Shown in pieces: positions 54,591 through 64,000 of a DNA stretch of 64,000 nucleotides. The stretch is from Azolla caroliniana (Eukaryota > Polypodiophyta): contig JBHGNT010000002.1 in the NCBI GenBank assembly GCA_043228905.1, forward strand, positions 18,972,001 through 19,036,000, written 5' to 3'. Made by a program: the position numbers and the translations under genes. The notes beneath the pieces were generated by a model. It saw nothing but the letters and a program-made list of their open reading frames with translations. It was not told the origin of the DNA and searched no databases. Position 1 is the stretch's first letter. Every line of letters starts with the position of its first letter.

Positions 54591-55612
54591 ACTGGATTGG
54601 GGACAAGGTGTCAACACCTGAGCTATATTTCGGGCGGAAGCCATATTTGAGACACCGTCGGATATTTGGTAGCATAGCATATGTGCATGTACTAGATGAG
54701 AAGCAAAGGAAGCTGGATCCGAAATAGAAGAAGTGCATACGCGTTGGTTACTCGCATGAGTAGAAGGGGTATAAGTGTTATAACCCCCAGACTAAATAGG
54801 TACGAGTAAGTAGAGATGTCGAGTTTGATGAGTTGGCATCATGGTACTCCCTACCGACTCCAACTCCTGACGAAGACCTAAATCCAGAGGATGAGGCTAG
54901 TGAACCCGGAGAGGTTCAAGAAGAAGATGAATGTGTCGGTACTCTAGATGAGAGCCCGATCTCATTCCGGCTAAGTGGGCCGTATGAGCGGCTGAGTCGG
55001 GATGACCAGTCGGATAAAGAATTGGCGAGTAGTGGAGAGACTCTATTGTGCTCTCCCCACGCAAGGAACCGAGGAGACGGTTCACGCAAAAAGAGAAGGG
55101 GAAGAAGAAGATGCCGGAATACGATACCGGTAGTGTAGGGTCGGATCGGAGTGAATTTGACCCCGGAAAGGAAGAAGATGAATCTTCAGAAAGGAAGTCT
55201 AAACTGGCCAGGAAGGCCCTCAAACTGGCTAACGGAAAGTTATGCCACTCAATCCGCCAGAAGAACCCCATCCAGAGGTACAGATACAATGAGTACATGG
55301 CGCATCAATATGCGTACATGAATAAGGTGGCGGAAGTGCGTGAGCCGGAGAGCTACGTAGAAGTAGCAAAAGACACAAATTGGCATGCTGCTATGGATGA
55401 AGAAATGCGCATGAAACCTGGTTGACCCTTCCTGACAGTGTAAACCGATCGGTTGCAAATGGGTAAATAAGGTGCATTACAATGCTAACAGTTCGGTCAA
55501 CCGATACAAGGCCCGGTTAGTGGCAAAGGGATATGCACAGACCCATAAAATCGACTACAACGAGACCTTCGCTCTGATAGCGAAGATGATGACGGTTCGT
55601 GTGGTATTGGTT
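54591..55612 (+). pseudogene. C2 integrase tail, linker and RT start
   Basis: ELYFGRKPYLRHRRIFGSIAYVHV and VSRDVEFDELASWY, then an acidic Ser/Glu-rich linker (GEVQEEDECVGTLDESPIS, KEEDESSERKSK), YNEYMAHQYAYMNKVAEV and [21 protein letters not shown]. It ends VRVVLV at 55612, where C4 sequence takes over. Frameshifts near 55040 and 55425. Confidence 0.85.
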
Positions 55613-57214
55613 GCAGAACATGTGCTGCTGACCGATGAGGGAGAGCCGGAAAGCTTCAAAGAAGCGAAGGATGACACCCACAGCCGCAGATGGTTAAGTG
55701 CCATGTAGGATGAGATGGATTCCCTGCATGAGAACCATACGTACGAATTGGTGGAGTTGCTGGAAGGAAAGCGAGCACTCCGAAACAAGTGGGTGTACAA
55801 GTTGAAACCGGGAGATGCTGGCAACCCCCCGAGATACAAAGACAGGATTGTGGTGAAGGGGTTCCAGCAGAAGAAGGGTGTGGACTTCGACGAGATATTT
55901 GCGCCGGTAGTAAAGATGACCTCCATCCGGACGATGCTGAGTATAGCGGAAAGCATGGACCTCGAGGTAGAGCAACTAGACGTGAAGACAACATTCCTTC
56001 ACGGTGACCTCGAAGAGGAGATCTACATGCAGCAACCGGAAGGATTTGTGGAGAAAGGGAAGGAGCACCTGGTATGCCAGTTGAAGAAGAGCCTGTACGG
56101 ACTGAAGCAGGCTCCTCGACAATGGTACCAGAAGTTCGACTCCTTCATGACCGATCAAGGGTACCACAAGACGCAGGCCGATCACTGCGTGTTTGTGAAG
56201 AAGTTTGAAGTAGGCGACTTCTTGATACTCCTTCTGTACGTGGACGACATGTTGATCGTCAGACGGAACCAAGCCAGAATACGGATGCTGAAGAAGGCTG
56301 TCAACTGAACTTTCCCAATGAAAGACTTGGGTCTGGCAAGACAGATGCTGGGGATGCATATCATCCGGAACCGGCCAACGAAGCAATTGTGGCTGTCACA
56401 GGAGAAGTACGTGACAAAGGTGCTTCAGCGGTTCAACATGTTAGAAGCGAAACCGGTCGGATCAACACTCCCAGGAAACTGCAGATTATCAAGTAAGCAA
56501 AACCCGAAGACGAAAACTGAGAAGGCTGATATGATGAAGGTTCCATATGCCTCTGCTGTCGGGAGCTTAATGTACGCAATGGTGTGTACCCGACCGGATA
56601 TAGGATACGCAGTCGGAGTGGTGAGCCGATTTATGAGCAATCCCGGCAAAGAGCACTGGAACGCTGTCAAATGGATACTCTGGTACTTGAAGGGCACTTC
56701 AAATATGTGTCTCTGATTCGGCACCGGAAACCCTCAACTTGACGGTTTTACCGATTCGGACATGTTGGCTGATGTGGATACCAGACGGTCTACATCCAGG
56801 TATGTAATGACATATGCAGGGGGAGTTGTTTCGTGGCAGTGGAGGCTGCAGAAGACGGTTGCGTTGTCAACCACGGAGGTGGAGTACATGGCAGCTGTGG
56901 AAGCCGGCAAGGAAATATTATGGATGAAGGACTTCATCGGAGAGCTCGGTATCCGGCAAGATGAATATCGGCTCCATTGCGATAGTCAAAGTGCCATCCA
57001 CCTTGCTAAGAATGCGGCCTACCATTCCCGGACGAAGCATATCCAGCAAAGGTATCACTGGATCCGGGAAAGAGTAGATGACCAGGAGTTTGCGCTGACA
57101 AAGATCCAAACAGCCGAGAACGGGTCAGATATGCTGACCAAAGTACTGATACCCGACAAGTTCGATGCATGCCGGAAGCGGATCGGACTAGTAAGACATC
57201 CCATGCCGGAGTGA
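55613..57214 (+). pseudogene. C4 RT and RNase H
   Basis: [89 protein letters not shown]; RNase H GFTDSDMLADVDTRRSTSRY, ALSTTEVEYMAAVEA, CDSQSAIHLAKNAAYHSRTKH; ends RHPMPE, TGA 57212-57214. Stops: TAG at 55707 (for Gln), TGA at 56306 (for Arg) and TGA at 56714 (for Gln/Arg). The frame is otherwise continuous and gives Trp where C3 has its terminal TAG. Confidence 0.9.
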
Positions 57215-57224
57215 AGGGGGAGTT

Positions 57225-57617
57225 TGTTAGGAAACAAGTCCCTCTGGATGGGAAGTGAAAAGAACAGTGATGATTCGGATGTGGAGTACCCAGCAACGGA
57301 AGACCCGGTGAGAACCGGATGACGAGTACCCGGCAAGAGCCGGATGGTGAACACCCGGTGAGAACCGGATGTGGAGTACCCGGCAACGGAAGACCCGGTG
57401 AGAACCGGATGTCGTGTGCCCGGCAAGTGCCGGATGATGCAGGCCCGGTGAGGAAGGTTCACCGGATGAAGGGACATATTTGTAAATATTTTTCTGAGAG
57501 TCCATCGGGGCTATATTTGTAAATAGCCAAAAAGTCATATTAGTATAAATATGACATAGGGCAAACGTAGTACTGAGGTTGTCATTCTTGTTGGTGCAAG
57601 ATCAGAGCGCAATAGTG

Positions 57618-57663
<46 letters not shown>

Positions 57664-57938
57664 CGAAGAGTTCGTATCTCTGTTGTAACCGCCGCTTGTG
57701 GTGAAGACAGTGAACAAGAGGTCGTTGCCTCTGTGTTCATCGATTGTATATTGTTACATAGTGATAGTTAGCAGTCAGTGGACTGCCGTGGTTTTTCCCG
57801 TGTTTGGGTTTTCCACGTAAACATCCTGTGTACTCCTCTCTCCATTGTGTCGTGCATTCATTCCCCGTTTTCTGTGTTTTTTATTCTAAGCTCGGTTGTG
57901 GCTGAGCATTGTTCATCGGGAGCGTGTAGTTCCTGACA
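57225..57938 (+). repeat. C4 3' LTR
   Basis: 714 bp. It contains CCGGTGAGAACCGGATG minisatellite units (57300-57460) and a GA microsatellite (57622-57662). Same family as the C3 LTRs. Confidence 0.9.
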
Positions 57939-58185
57939 CATCCGACCACGTCTTAGTCTTGGACCTATCTCCCCCTATTCCAGTTGTCCTCGACTCCTTC
58001 TTATGCTTAAGGCCCTTGCTTCCTTCTTCGGCTTCTTCAACCGGTTCGAAGTCAAATTCCTCATCCGACTCCGCATCTCGGTCACTTCCACCATGATGGT
58101 TACCTCTGCTCCTTTCACACTCTTGTTCCTGTTCGTCTTCCTTTCTCCCCCTCAAGTTCCGCGTGTTGAGGTGACACAACCCTAG
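57939..58185 (-). pseudogene. C5 C-terminal extension
   Basis: In frame with RNase [21 protein letters not shown], then an acidic run ([19 protein letters not shown]), then [11 protein letters not shown], aligned with KTRTWSDVVKG of C2. It shows that the extension is a natural part of pol in this family. Truncated at 57939. Confidence 0.7.
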
Positions 58186-59470
58186 CTCACCAGAGAAATG
58201 TCGTAACTTGTCGAGACCAAGAGGCTTGGTGAAGATATTGGCAACCTGTCGATCCGTCGAAACATACGCTAGTTCGACTTCACCTGAAAGCACCCGCTCA
58301 CTGACAAAATGGTAATACACCTCAATGTTCTTGGTCCGGGCGTGGAACACGGGGTTTTTCGCAAGGTGGATACTACTGAGGTTGTCGCAATAGATCGTCG
58401 TCGGATCAGACACCTCTACATGCAAATCCCGTAATAGCCATTTTAGCCAAATGACTTCGCACGTAGCGATAGTCGCCCCTCGATATTTGGCCTCCGTGCT
58501 CGACAGTGCTATTGTCATCTGCTTTTTGCTGCTCCACGCAATTTCCGCACTTCCTAACGAGAATGCGTATCCAGATGTGGATCGACGATCATGGGCGTTT
58601 CCGCCCCAATCGGCATCCGTGTAGCCGACTAACTATTCGGCTACGCTTGCACGATGAAACAACGCCATGTCTTTCGTGCCGCTGACATAACGCAGTATCC
58701 GTTGCGCGCACTAAAAGTGTTTGGACGTAGGTTGCGACATGAATTGACTGATTAAGCCGACCGGGTAGCTAAGATCCGGCCGAGTGATCGTCAAATAGAT
58801 GAGGCTTCCGACAATTTGTCGGAACCGTGTCAGGTCGCACGCCTTGCCCAAATCGGGGCGAAGCTTCATGTTTCTATCCAGAGGGGTCGAGATGGGCTTA
58901 CAGTTTTCCATCCCGAACTTGAAGAGCATATTCAGCGTGTAATGACCTTGGCTGATCAATATGCCTTCGGGGGTATGGATCACTTCAATCCCGAGGAAGT
59001 AATGAAGGTCTCCGAGATCCTTCATTTCAAACGATGCTGCAAGCTGAGACTTCACGCGGCGGATTTCGTCAAGGTCGGCACCGGCGATGACTAAATCATC
59101 AACGTACAAGAGTAGGCTGACCGATTCATATTGTCCTTGCCAAACAAATAGAGAAGAGTCCGACCTCAACAACGCAAACCCCATCCTACGCAGCTGTTGC
59201 GTAATCTTCGCGTTCCAAGCTCGCAGGGCTTGCTTAAGTCCGTACAATGACTTCTTCAATTGGCAAACTGTCGAGGTGTTTTGTTCGGATAGAAATAAGG
59301 GGGGTTGTACCATGTACACTTACTCCTCAAGATCACCTTGCAAGAACGCGTTCTTTACATCCATCTGATGTAAATGCCACCCCTTTGCCGCGGCTACGGC
59401 TAGTAGGACTCACACGGTAGTCATCTTCGCGACAGGCGCGAAGGTCTCATCATCGTCCACACTGTGCTTC
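58186..59470 (-). pseudogene. C5 RT and RNase H
   Basis: ETFAPVAKMTTV, then YMVQPPLFLSEQNTSTV, LKKSLYGLKQALRAWNAKI, SLLLYVDDLVIAG (YVDD near 59095), DLGDLHYFLGIEVI; RNase [67 protein letters not shown]. Stops at 59470 (TAG), about 59320 (TAA) and 58711 (TAG), plus one near 58633, all in one frame. Confidence 0.9.
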
Positions 59471-60868
59471 TACGCATAGCCTTTTGCTACAAAAGAAGCC
59501 TTGTAGCGGTTGATGGAGCCGTTCGTGTTGTGTTTCACTTTACACACCCACCGACATCCAATCAGCTTTACACCCTTCGGTGCATCAACTAGGTCCCATG
59601 TCTCGTTCTGCGATAAGGCGCGCATCTCTTCCTCCATTATGGCATGCCAATTTACGTCCTTCGCCGCTTCTGCATAGCTTTTCGGATCACGCACTTCTGC
59701 CACTCGTGTCATGTACGCATAATGGTGCGCCATGTACTCATTATACCCGTACCTCTTCATAGGGTTCTTCTAACGGGTAGATCGGCGTAATCCGTGATTA
59801 CCCAATTTCACAACCTTTTCGGCCAATTTCGACATCTTCCGTAGAGGTTCCTTATCGACTGGCTCGATGTCAGATTCGCTTCGAACTGAATCAGCAATAC
59901 CGAAATCGTATTCCGACGTCTTCTTCTTCCCCTTCTCCTTGCGGGTAAACCGTCTCCTCGGTTCCTTACGCGGGGACATTACGGCCGAGTCTCCACTACT
60001 CGCCGTCTCATCATCTGGTTGGCCATCTCGGCCCAACCCCTCATTCGGCCCACTTAGCCAAAATGAGATCGGACTCTCTCTCAGAGCTCCGATTTCTTCA
60101 TCGTGCGGAGGCATTTCAGCCTCGTTGATTTCTTCTTCAGAAATCGGATTGGAGATGAGGTCCGGAGTCGGAGGCAAGTACCAGGACGCAGACTCATCAA
60201 ACACAACATCGCGGCTCACGCGCGCTTGTTTGGTGCATGGGTTATAACACTCATAACCCTTCTGCTCGTCCGAATAGCCAACCAAGTTACACTTCTCGGC
60301 TTTCGCGTCCAGCTTCCTCCGTTTCTCCTTCGACACGTGCACATACGCAATGCTACCAAAAATCCTCAAGTGTGCCAAGTTAGGTCCGAACTTTGACGCC
60401 AAGCCACCAAGACAAACCTGCACCATTTCATCTTCCTCGACGTTCACGTTGACAGAGGCGAGAGAATCGCAAATTTCTTTGATCTTGGTGGTGTAATCAG
60501 CCACCGACATATCTCTTTGTCGTACATTGTTGAGCTCCTGTCTAAGCTGCACCTTTCTGGCCATTGTGCTGGCGGCGAAAATCCTTTTGAGATTTGCCCA
60601 CGTGTCCTTCGGCGTCTTGGCATCCCGAATATAGCTCAAAAGCTGATCGCTCACACAGGACGCAAAGCAGTACGGCACTCTGCTTGCTGCTTGTTCCCAA
60701 GCGGGATAGTCCCTGTGTGTCGAGTCGGGTGCCACATCGTTTGCTCCTTCGACATAACTCCAGTAGCCATGGCCGAGCAGGTACTAGTGCATCTTGTAAA
60801 ACCAAGATGTGTAGTTGCTTCTGTCAAGTTTTTCAGTCGAAAGTGAGCTTCCCATTCCTCTGTCCATA
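59471..60868 (-). pseudogene. C5 gag fused in frame to integrase C-terminus
   Basis: ATG at 60868 (MDRGMGSSL), then a one-base T insertion near 60840. Gag: YPAWEQAASRVPYCFASC, TPKDTWANLKRIFAA, NNVRQRDMSVADYTTKIK, GGLASKFGP. At about 60385 it passes directly into NLAHLRIFGSIAYVHVSKEKRRKLDAK, the integrase tail. The zinc knuckle, protease and integrase core are absent, yet the frame stays open for 321 codons. The linker (SPISFWLSGPNEGLGRD; RRFTRKEKGKKK) follows. TAG near 59767. Confidence 0.85.
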
Positions 60869-60959
60869 TTGTTGTCTTTTTCTTTTCCGAACGCGAACAA
60901 CTTAAACTTTGTTTCGTCACAAACTTTTCTTGTCGGCTGTAGAGGTTCTCAACCCTCGC

Positions 60960-60971
60960 GCTCTGATACCA
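60960..60971 (-). other. C5 primer-binding site
   Basis: Minus strand TGGTATCAGAGC, adjacent to the LTR. Confidence 0.92.
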
Positions 60972-61392
60972 TGTAAAAGAATACGTTGTGCGGAAGCGTG
61001 TGCGTAAACACAGAGTACACAGTTTGGGAGTATAAGACAGTTCGGTAAAACACAGAAAACGCAGAGATGGATATGGAGGGAGAGAGACAGAGTGAGCAGA
61101 TAACAGAAACTCAAATTCAAAAATAATTTTATGTACATACATAGTGCTCAGTGAGCACCTTTTATACAAGCCCTGACTATCGGGTTGACACAAGTACTGA
61201 TAGTACTTGAATGCTCATAAATGAGCCTGCTACACTAACTCCCAAAATTATTCCTTATGAGGAATACCATACTAACGGCCTTCTGGTTTACGCACCGATA
61301 CGGCCACATTATGCGTACTATTTTACGCACCCAGACTACGCACTGGGTTACGCATCATATTATGCACTCAATGTTGAGCTTGTCACTCAACA
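60972..61392 (-). repeat. C5 5' LTR
   Basis: 421 bp; sense start TGTTGAGTGACAAGCTCAAC, TTTATACAAG-type core near 61160 read on plus, end CGTATTCTTTTACA. It is clearly diverged from the C1/C2 LTRs except at the ends. Confidence 0.85.
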
Positions 61393-62065
61393 ATCCTTTC
61401 CCCGAAAGGACAACATTCGATATAGAAATTGCGTTATATGTAACATACACATATGTATATTTATCACACATATACGATCAAATACGAATACACGTGACCA
61501 CATATGCGTATATTATGAAAAATCGCAACATCAAATAGCCAAAATATGATGAAATCGAGACACGTAATCGAGGCATATAGCCTTAGCCTCTACGCACACA
61601 AAACATCCAATAATAAGGGTTAATCATAATACGCAATTGAGGTATTGACATCTTATGCATACGACACCAAACACATATCATTTACATAGAAATCGAGGTA
61701 TTGACCTCATACGCATACGTAACATATGTATGTGAACGTAATACACAATTGAGGTATTAACCTCGTATGCATACGACACTAATCACATATTAAATATATG
61801 TCAAATGAGGTATTGACCTCATACACATATGTAAACGTTTTATACAACCAATTAATTACCACTACAACATCATTGAATCAATGAAAAAAATTACATATTG
61901 ACCATATACATGATTAGATGGGAGAAGAAAAAATACAAAAAAAACAAGAAAGAGTTACTAAAGTTCCTTTGTTGATCACTATCTAGATCAAGGTCAACCG
62001 CACGTCGATCCATCACCATCCATCAAGATGACAAAAACAAACAAAGGAAACATTAGAAAGATAAA
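61393..62065 (-). other. Non-coding stretch, probably interior of a lost copia element (C8)
   Basis: AT-rich, no supported ORF. It includes the 56-bp tandem repeat. On the minus strand it follows a primer site (62066-62076), so it may be leader sequence of the element whose LTR lies at 62077-62531. Confidence 0.4.
61639..61862. repeat. Four tandem 56-bp repeats with palindromic core
   Basis: Units begin at 61639, 61695, 61751 and 61807, exactly 56 bp apart. Each opens with the imperfect or perfect palindrome GAGGTATTGACCTC (variants GACATC, TTAACCTC), followed by ATACGCATACG-like and CACATAT-like words. A related GAGGC..GCCTC palindrome stands at 61570. Confidence 0.88.
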
Positions 62066-62531
62066 CTCTGATACCAACTATTAGAGTTATGATCTAAAGT
62101 AAGCATATGATAAGGATAAAAGATAGATAGATAGAAAGGAGAGAGAGAAAGAACGGTGCCGATCCACTCGACCACCTCCGAGCGGAGGGATCGAGACGGA
62201 CTCGAGCCTCAATTGGCGTCCCATACCATTGTTGTGGCGTCGAGTCATACCTAGTGTTGGCGCATGCGCTACAAGAGTTGACCCACCACAAGAACATAGT
62301 CTCGACGTAGTCAAAAGATGATCAAATGAGGGTGGTTAGGCCTCATATTTATAGCAAGACCCAAGGTCTCCAGGCAAGTTCACACTTGGCCTAAGGGGTT
62401 GTCTCAATCCCGAGGATTAAAAGTAATCCTCCCCTTCTTTACACTCTTGTTTAACCCACACACTTATCCATGTGTATAGAATACTACGGTAAATTCTCAC
62501 CACGGGATATTATATGGTCATGCTCGTAACA
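62066..62531 (-). repeat. Lone LTR with primer site (C8)
   Basis: Minus strand: primer-like TGGTATCAGAG at 62066-62076, preceded by an LTR (62077-62531) starting TGTTACGAGCATG and ending CTCTAATAGT. The LTR's outer edge abuts resumed C2 RT sequence (CAATGCCAACC). Its coding region and other LTR are not present. Contents include a GA-rich tract (62125-62150). Confidence 0.6.
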
Positions 62532-63848
62532 CAATGCCAACCGATCTCCACACCCTTGGAACGGAACCTGAAGCTACGTCCCAACTCTGGCCCGGCCTGC
62601 GATGAGAAACGGTTCTGACAAATTGTCAGAAGCCTTATATACTTGACGATCATCCGACCCGACATCAGTTATCCAGTCGGGGTGATCAACCAGTTTATGC
62701 AGAAGCCGACCATGGAGCACCTTCAGTGCGCTCATCAACTATTGCGATATGTGAGCGGCATGAAGGACCGGGGACTGTTATACCGACACAGTATAGATGG
62801 GAAGCTAGACGGTTATATCGATGCCGACTGGGTTGGTGATGCATCAGATCGCCGATCCACCTCCGGTTACATGTTTCTCTTGGTAGCGTGGATGTTTTGC
62901 ATGGAATAGCAAAATGCATGGCTCTATCGAGCACTTAGGCTGAGTACCGGGGCGCTACCATTGCCACCTATCAAGCCATCTGGCTTTGGCGACTACTGCA
63001 AGACCTTCAGATCGAGGTGTCGACCTTGATCCTAATCTACTGTGACAACGTAAGCAACATACAGCTCGCTAAGAACCCTGTATTCCATGCTCGGACAAAG
63101 CACATAGAGGTGCATTATCACTTTAATCGTGAGTGGGTCCTGAGTGGTGAAGTTGAACTTTGGTATGTTCATACGGATCGGCAGGTTGCCGACATCTTCA
63201 CCAAGCCGCTCGAATCAGACAAGTTGCAACACTTTTCCGAAATGCTAGGTCTACAGCATCTCGACGTGCCGCACTTGAGGGAGAGAACGGATGGCACCAG
63301 ACAAGGAGTCAAAGATGAAGAATGAACCAAGGGGGGAGACGAGCAGAAAAAGGAGGCTGAGGCGAGCAAAGGAGTCGGCAATCTGAACAAGTTGGAGCAA
63401 GTGGCAGCGGCGGCAGAGTCATGAAGGACAGAGTTATTTGAAAAAAGGCTAAGACCCGGACGTGGTCCGATGTGGTAAAGGGCCTAAAAATGGAAGACAA
63501 GTTGGAGACTACCAACTTGGACAAGAGCTGGAACGAAATGGAGGAAGCGGATTCGGAAGAGCCAGATCAACTAAAGGCCAAGTAGACGAGAAGGCAGCGG
63601 AAGTCGACACCGACATAGAGGAACCGATGGGTCAACAAGTGCTACAATTATAGCAGCGAAGGAGCTGAGATGGGCTTCCTGAGCAAACAAGCTGACCAAG
63701 GAGGTCGAGGTGTGCAGAACCAGACGGGTCGTGGGAATCAGAACCAGACTAGACGAGGAGCACGAGTTAGGCGGGAGTATGTCAAAAGGAACCGGAGGAA
63801 AGGACCGACTACTATAGACACTGACACCACGATCCGACCTCAAATTAA
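62532..63848 (+). pseudogene. C2 RT end, RNase H and C-terminal extension
   Basis: CQPISTPLERNLKL, SLIYLTIIRPDISYPVGVINQF; RNase [56 protein letters not shown], then HLDVPHLRE. The extension continues in another frame (a frameshift lies between 63325 and 63445): KAKTRTWSDVVKGLK, LDKSWNEMEEADSEE, DQLKAK-stop, SEGAEMGFLSKQADQGGRGV, QNQTGRGNQNQTRRGARVRR, ending near the polypurine tract. Stops at about 62617, 62908 and 63583. Confidence 0.82.
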
Positions 63849-63861
63849 GCTTGAGGGGGAG
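63849..63861 (+). other. C2 terminal polypurine tract
   Basis: GCTTGAGGGGGAG before the 3' LTR. An internal copy TTGAGGGAGAG follows RNase H near 63275. Confidence 0.86.
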
Positions 63862-64000
63862 TTTTGAGCGAGCAAGCTGAACTGTATCCGGATTGGCTGA
63901 ACAAGCCTGAACCGGATCAATGTCCGGGTGGTATCCGGAACCATGAGCCAGATCGGAGAAACGAATCGGAGAGCCGGATTCAAATGTGAACCGGAAGGTT
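63862..64000 (+). repeat. C2 3' LTR (cut by window end)
   Basis: Begins TTTTGAGCGAGC (one change from TGTTGAGCGAGC) and matches the C2 5' LTR (CTGAACTGTATCCGGAT..GGCTGAACAAGCC) to the last base. Confidence 0.87.

Larger units (their letters stand above)
55613..57938 (+). mobile_element. C4: 5'-truncated copia element of the C3 family
   Basis: RT, RNase H, polypurine tract (57211-57224) and 3' LTR (57225-57938, TGTTAGGAAACA to TTCCTGACA). Begins inside the RT linker at [13 protein letters not shown], joined directly to the C2 RT. No 5' LTR, gag or integrase. The following C5 sequence at 57939 is in opposite orientation, so C4 had inserted into C5. Confidence 0.88.
57939..61392 (-). mobile_element. 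C5: copia element of the C1 family with large internal deletion
   Basis: Minus strand; 5' LTR 60972-61392 (sense TGTTGAGTGACAAGC to TTCTTTTACA), PBS 60960-60971, gag start 60868. Coding continues to 57939, where C4 interrupts the C-terminal extension; the 3' LTR is lost. Between gag and integrase tail about 1.9 kb is missing. The frame is shared from 60735 down to 57939. Confidence 0.87.
52084..64000 (+). mobile_element. C2: Ty1/copia sister of C1, running off the window
   Basis: 5' LTR from 52084 (preceded by ACTAT), gag to RT start at 55612, composite insertion 55613-62531, RT end/RNase H/extension 62532-63848, polypurine tract, and 3' LTR from 63862 to beyond 64000. Same family as C1. The RT core is missing. 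The 3' target duplication lies outside the window. Confidence 0.88.

Noticed and set aside
61639-61862. CRISPR-like array
   Set aside because: Strict tandem units without unique spacers, and a eukaryotic setting.
1-64000. Host protein-coding genes
   Set aside because: All convincing coding stretches belong to retroelement gag/pol or element-specific ORFs; nothing else showed conserved domains.

Overview
The window is eukaryotic repeat DNA made almost entirely of LTR retrotransposons, with no host gene, intact tRNA, rRNA or CRISPR array that I could support. The organism is most likely a land plant. Evidence: plant-type Ty1/copia elements primed by initiator tRNA-Met (PBS TGGTATCAGAGC), a Tat/Athila-like Ty3/gypsy element, LTRs with plant-style TATA boxes, and heavy transition-type decay. 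Two other gypsy families look fungal-type: a chromodomain element, and a family whose RT reads FLDDIPIKG. Such fungal-like elements are reported from seed-free plants, so a lycophyte, fern or bryophyte is a reasonable but unproven guess.

Layout. An old minus-strand copia (C0; RT at 1-477, resuming at 49021-49201) was split by copia C1 (478-49015, 5-bp target duplication GTTAT). C1 was then split by a small unknown insertion (1444-1722), a solo LTR (2166-2887), chromovirus G1 (3640-21839) and AT-rich copia C6 (24650-48397, duplication AAGCT). G1 holds minus-strand gypsy A (4443-11296), one of whose LTRs carries a second inverted copy of the same LTR (10432-11156), and minus-strand copia C3 (13499-19139, duplication AGTCA). 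C6 holds minus-strand Tat-like G2 (27336-45797, duplication AAGCT). G2 holds a 1.5-kb solo LTR (30524-31995) and the youngest element, plus-strand gypsy B (35138-42118, duplication CCGT). The deepest chain is C0 > C1 > C6 > G2 > B.

Right of 49015 lie scraps of C0, of an A/B-type RT and of a copia LTR, then minus-strand copia C7 (about 49650-52078). Copia C2, a sister of C1, starts at 52084 and runs to its 3' LTR, which is cut by the window end. The middle of C2 (RT core) is replaced by a composite of truncated elements: C4 (55613-57938), C5 (57939-61392), a 56-bp tandem repeat (61639-61862) and a lone LTR (62077-62531).

All polyproteins carry stops or frameshifts. B and C3 are closest to intact. 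The most unusual points are: a two-ORF gypsy family (A and B) with a conserved stop after the protease, a DHGS protease motif and covarying hairpins in A-type LTRs; a C-terminal RG-rich extension and duplicated polypurine tract in the C1/C2/C5 copia family; tRNA-like Pol III box pairs inside three LTR types; and an extra coiled-coil ORF in G2.
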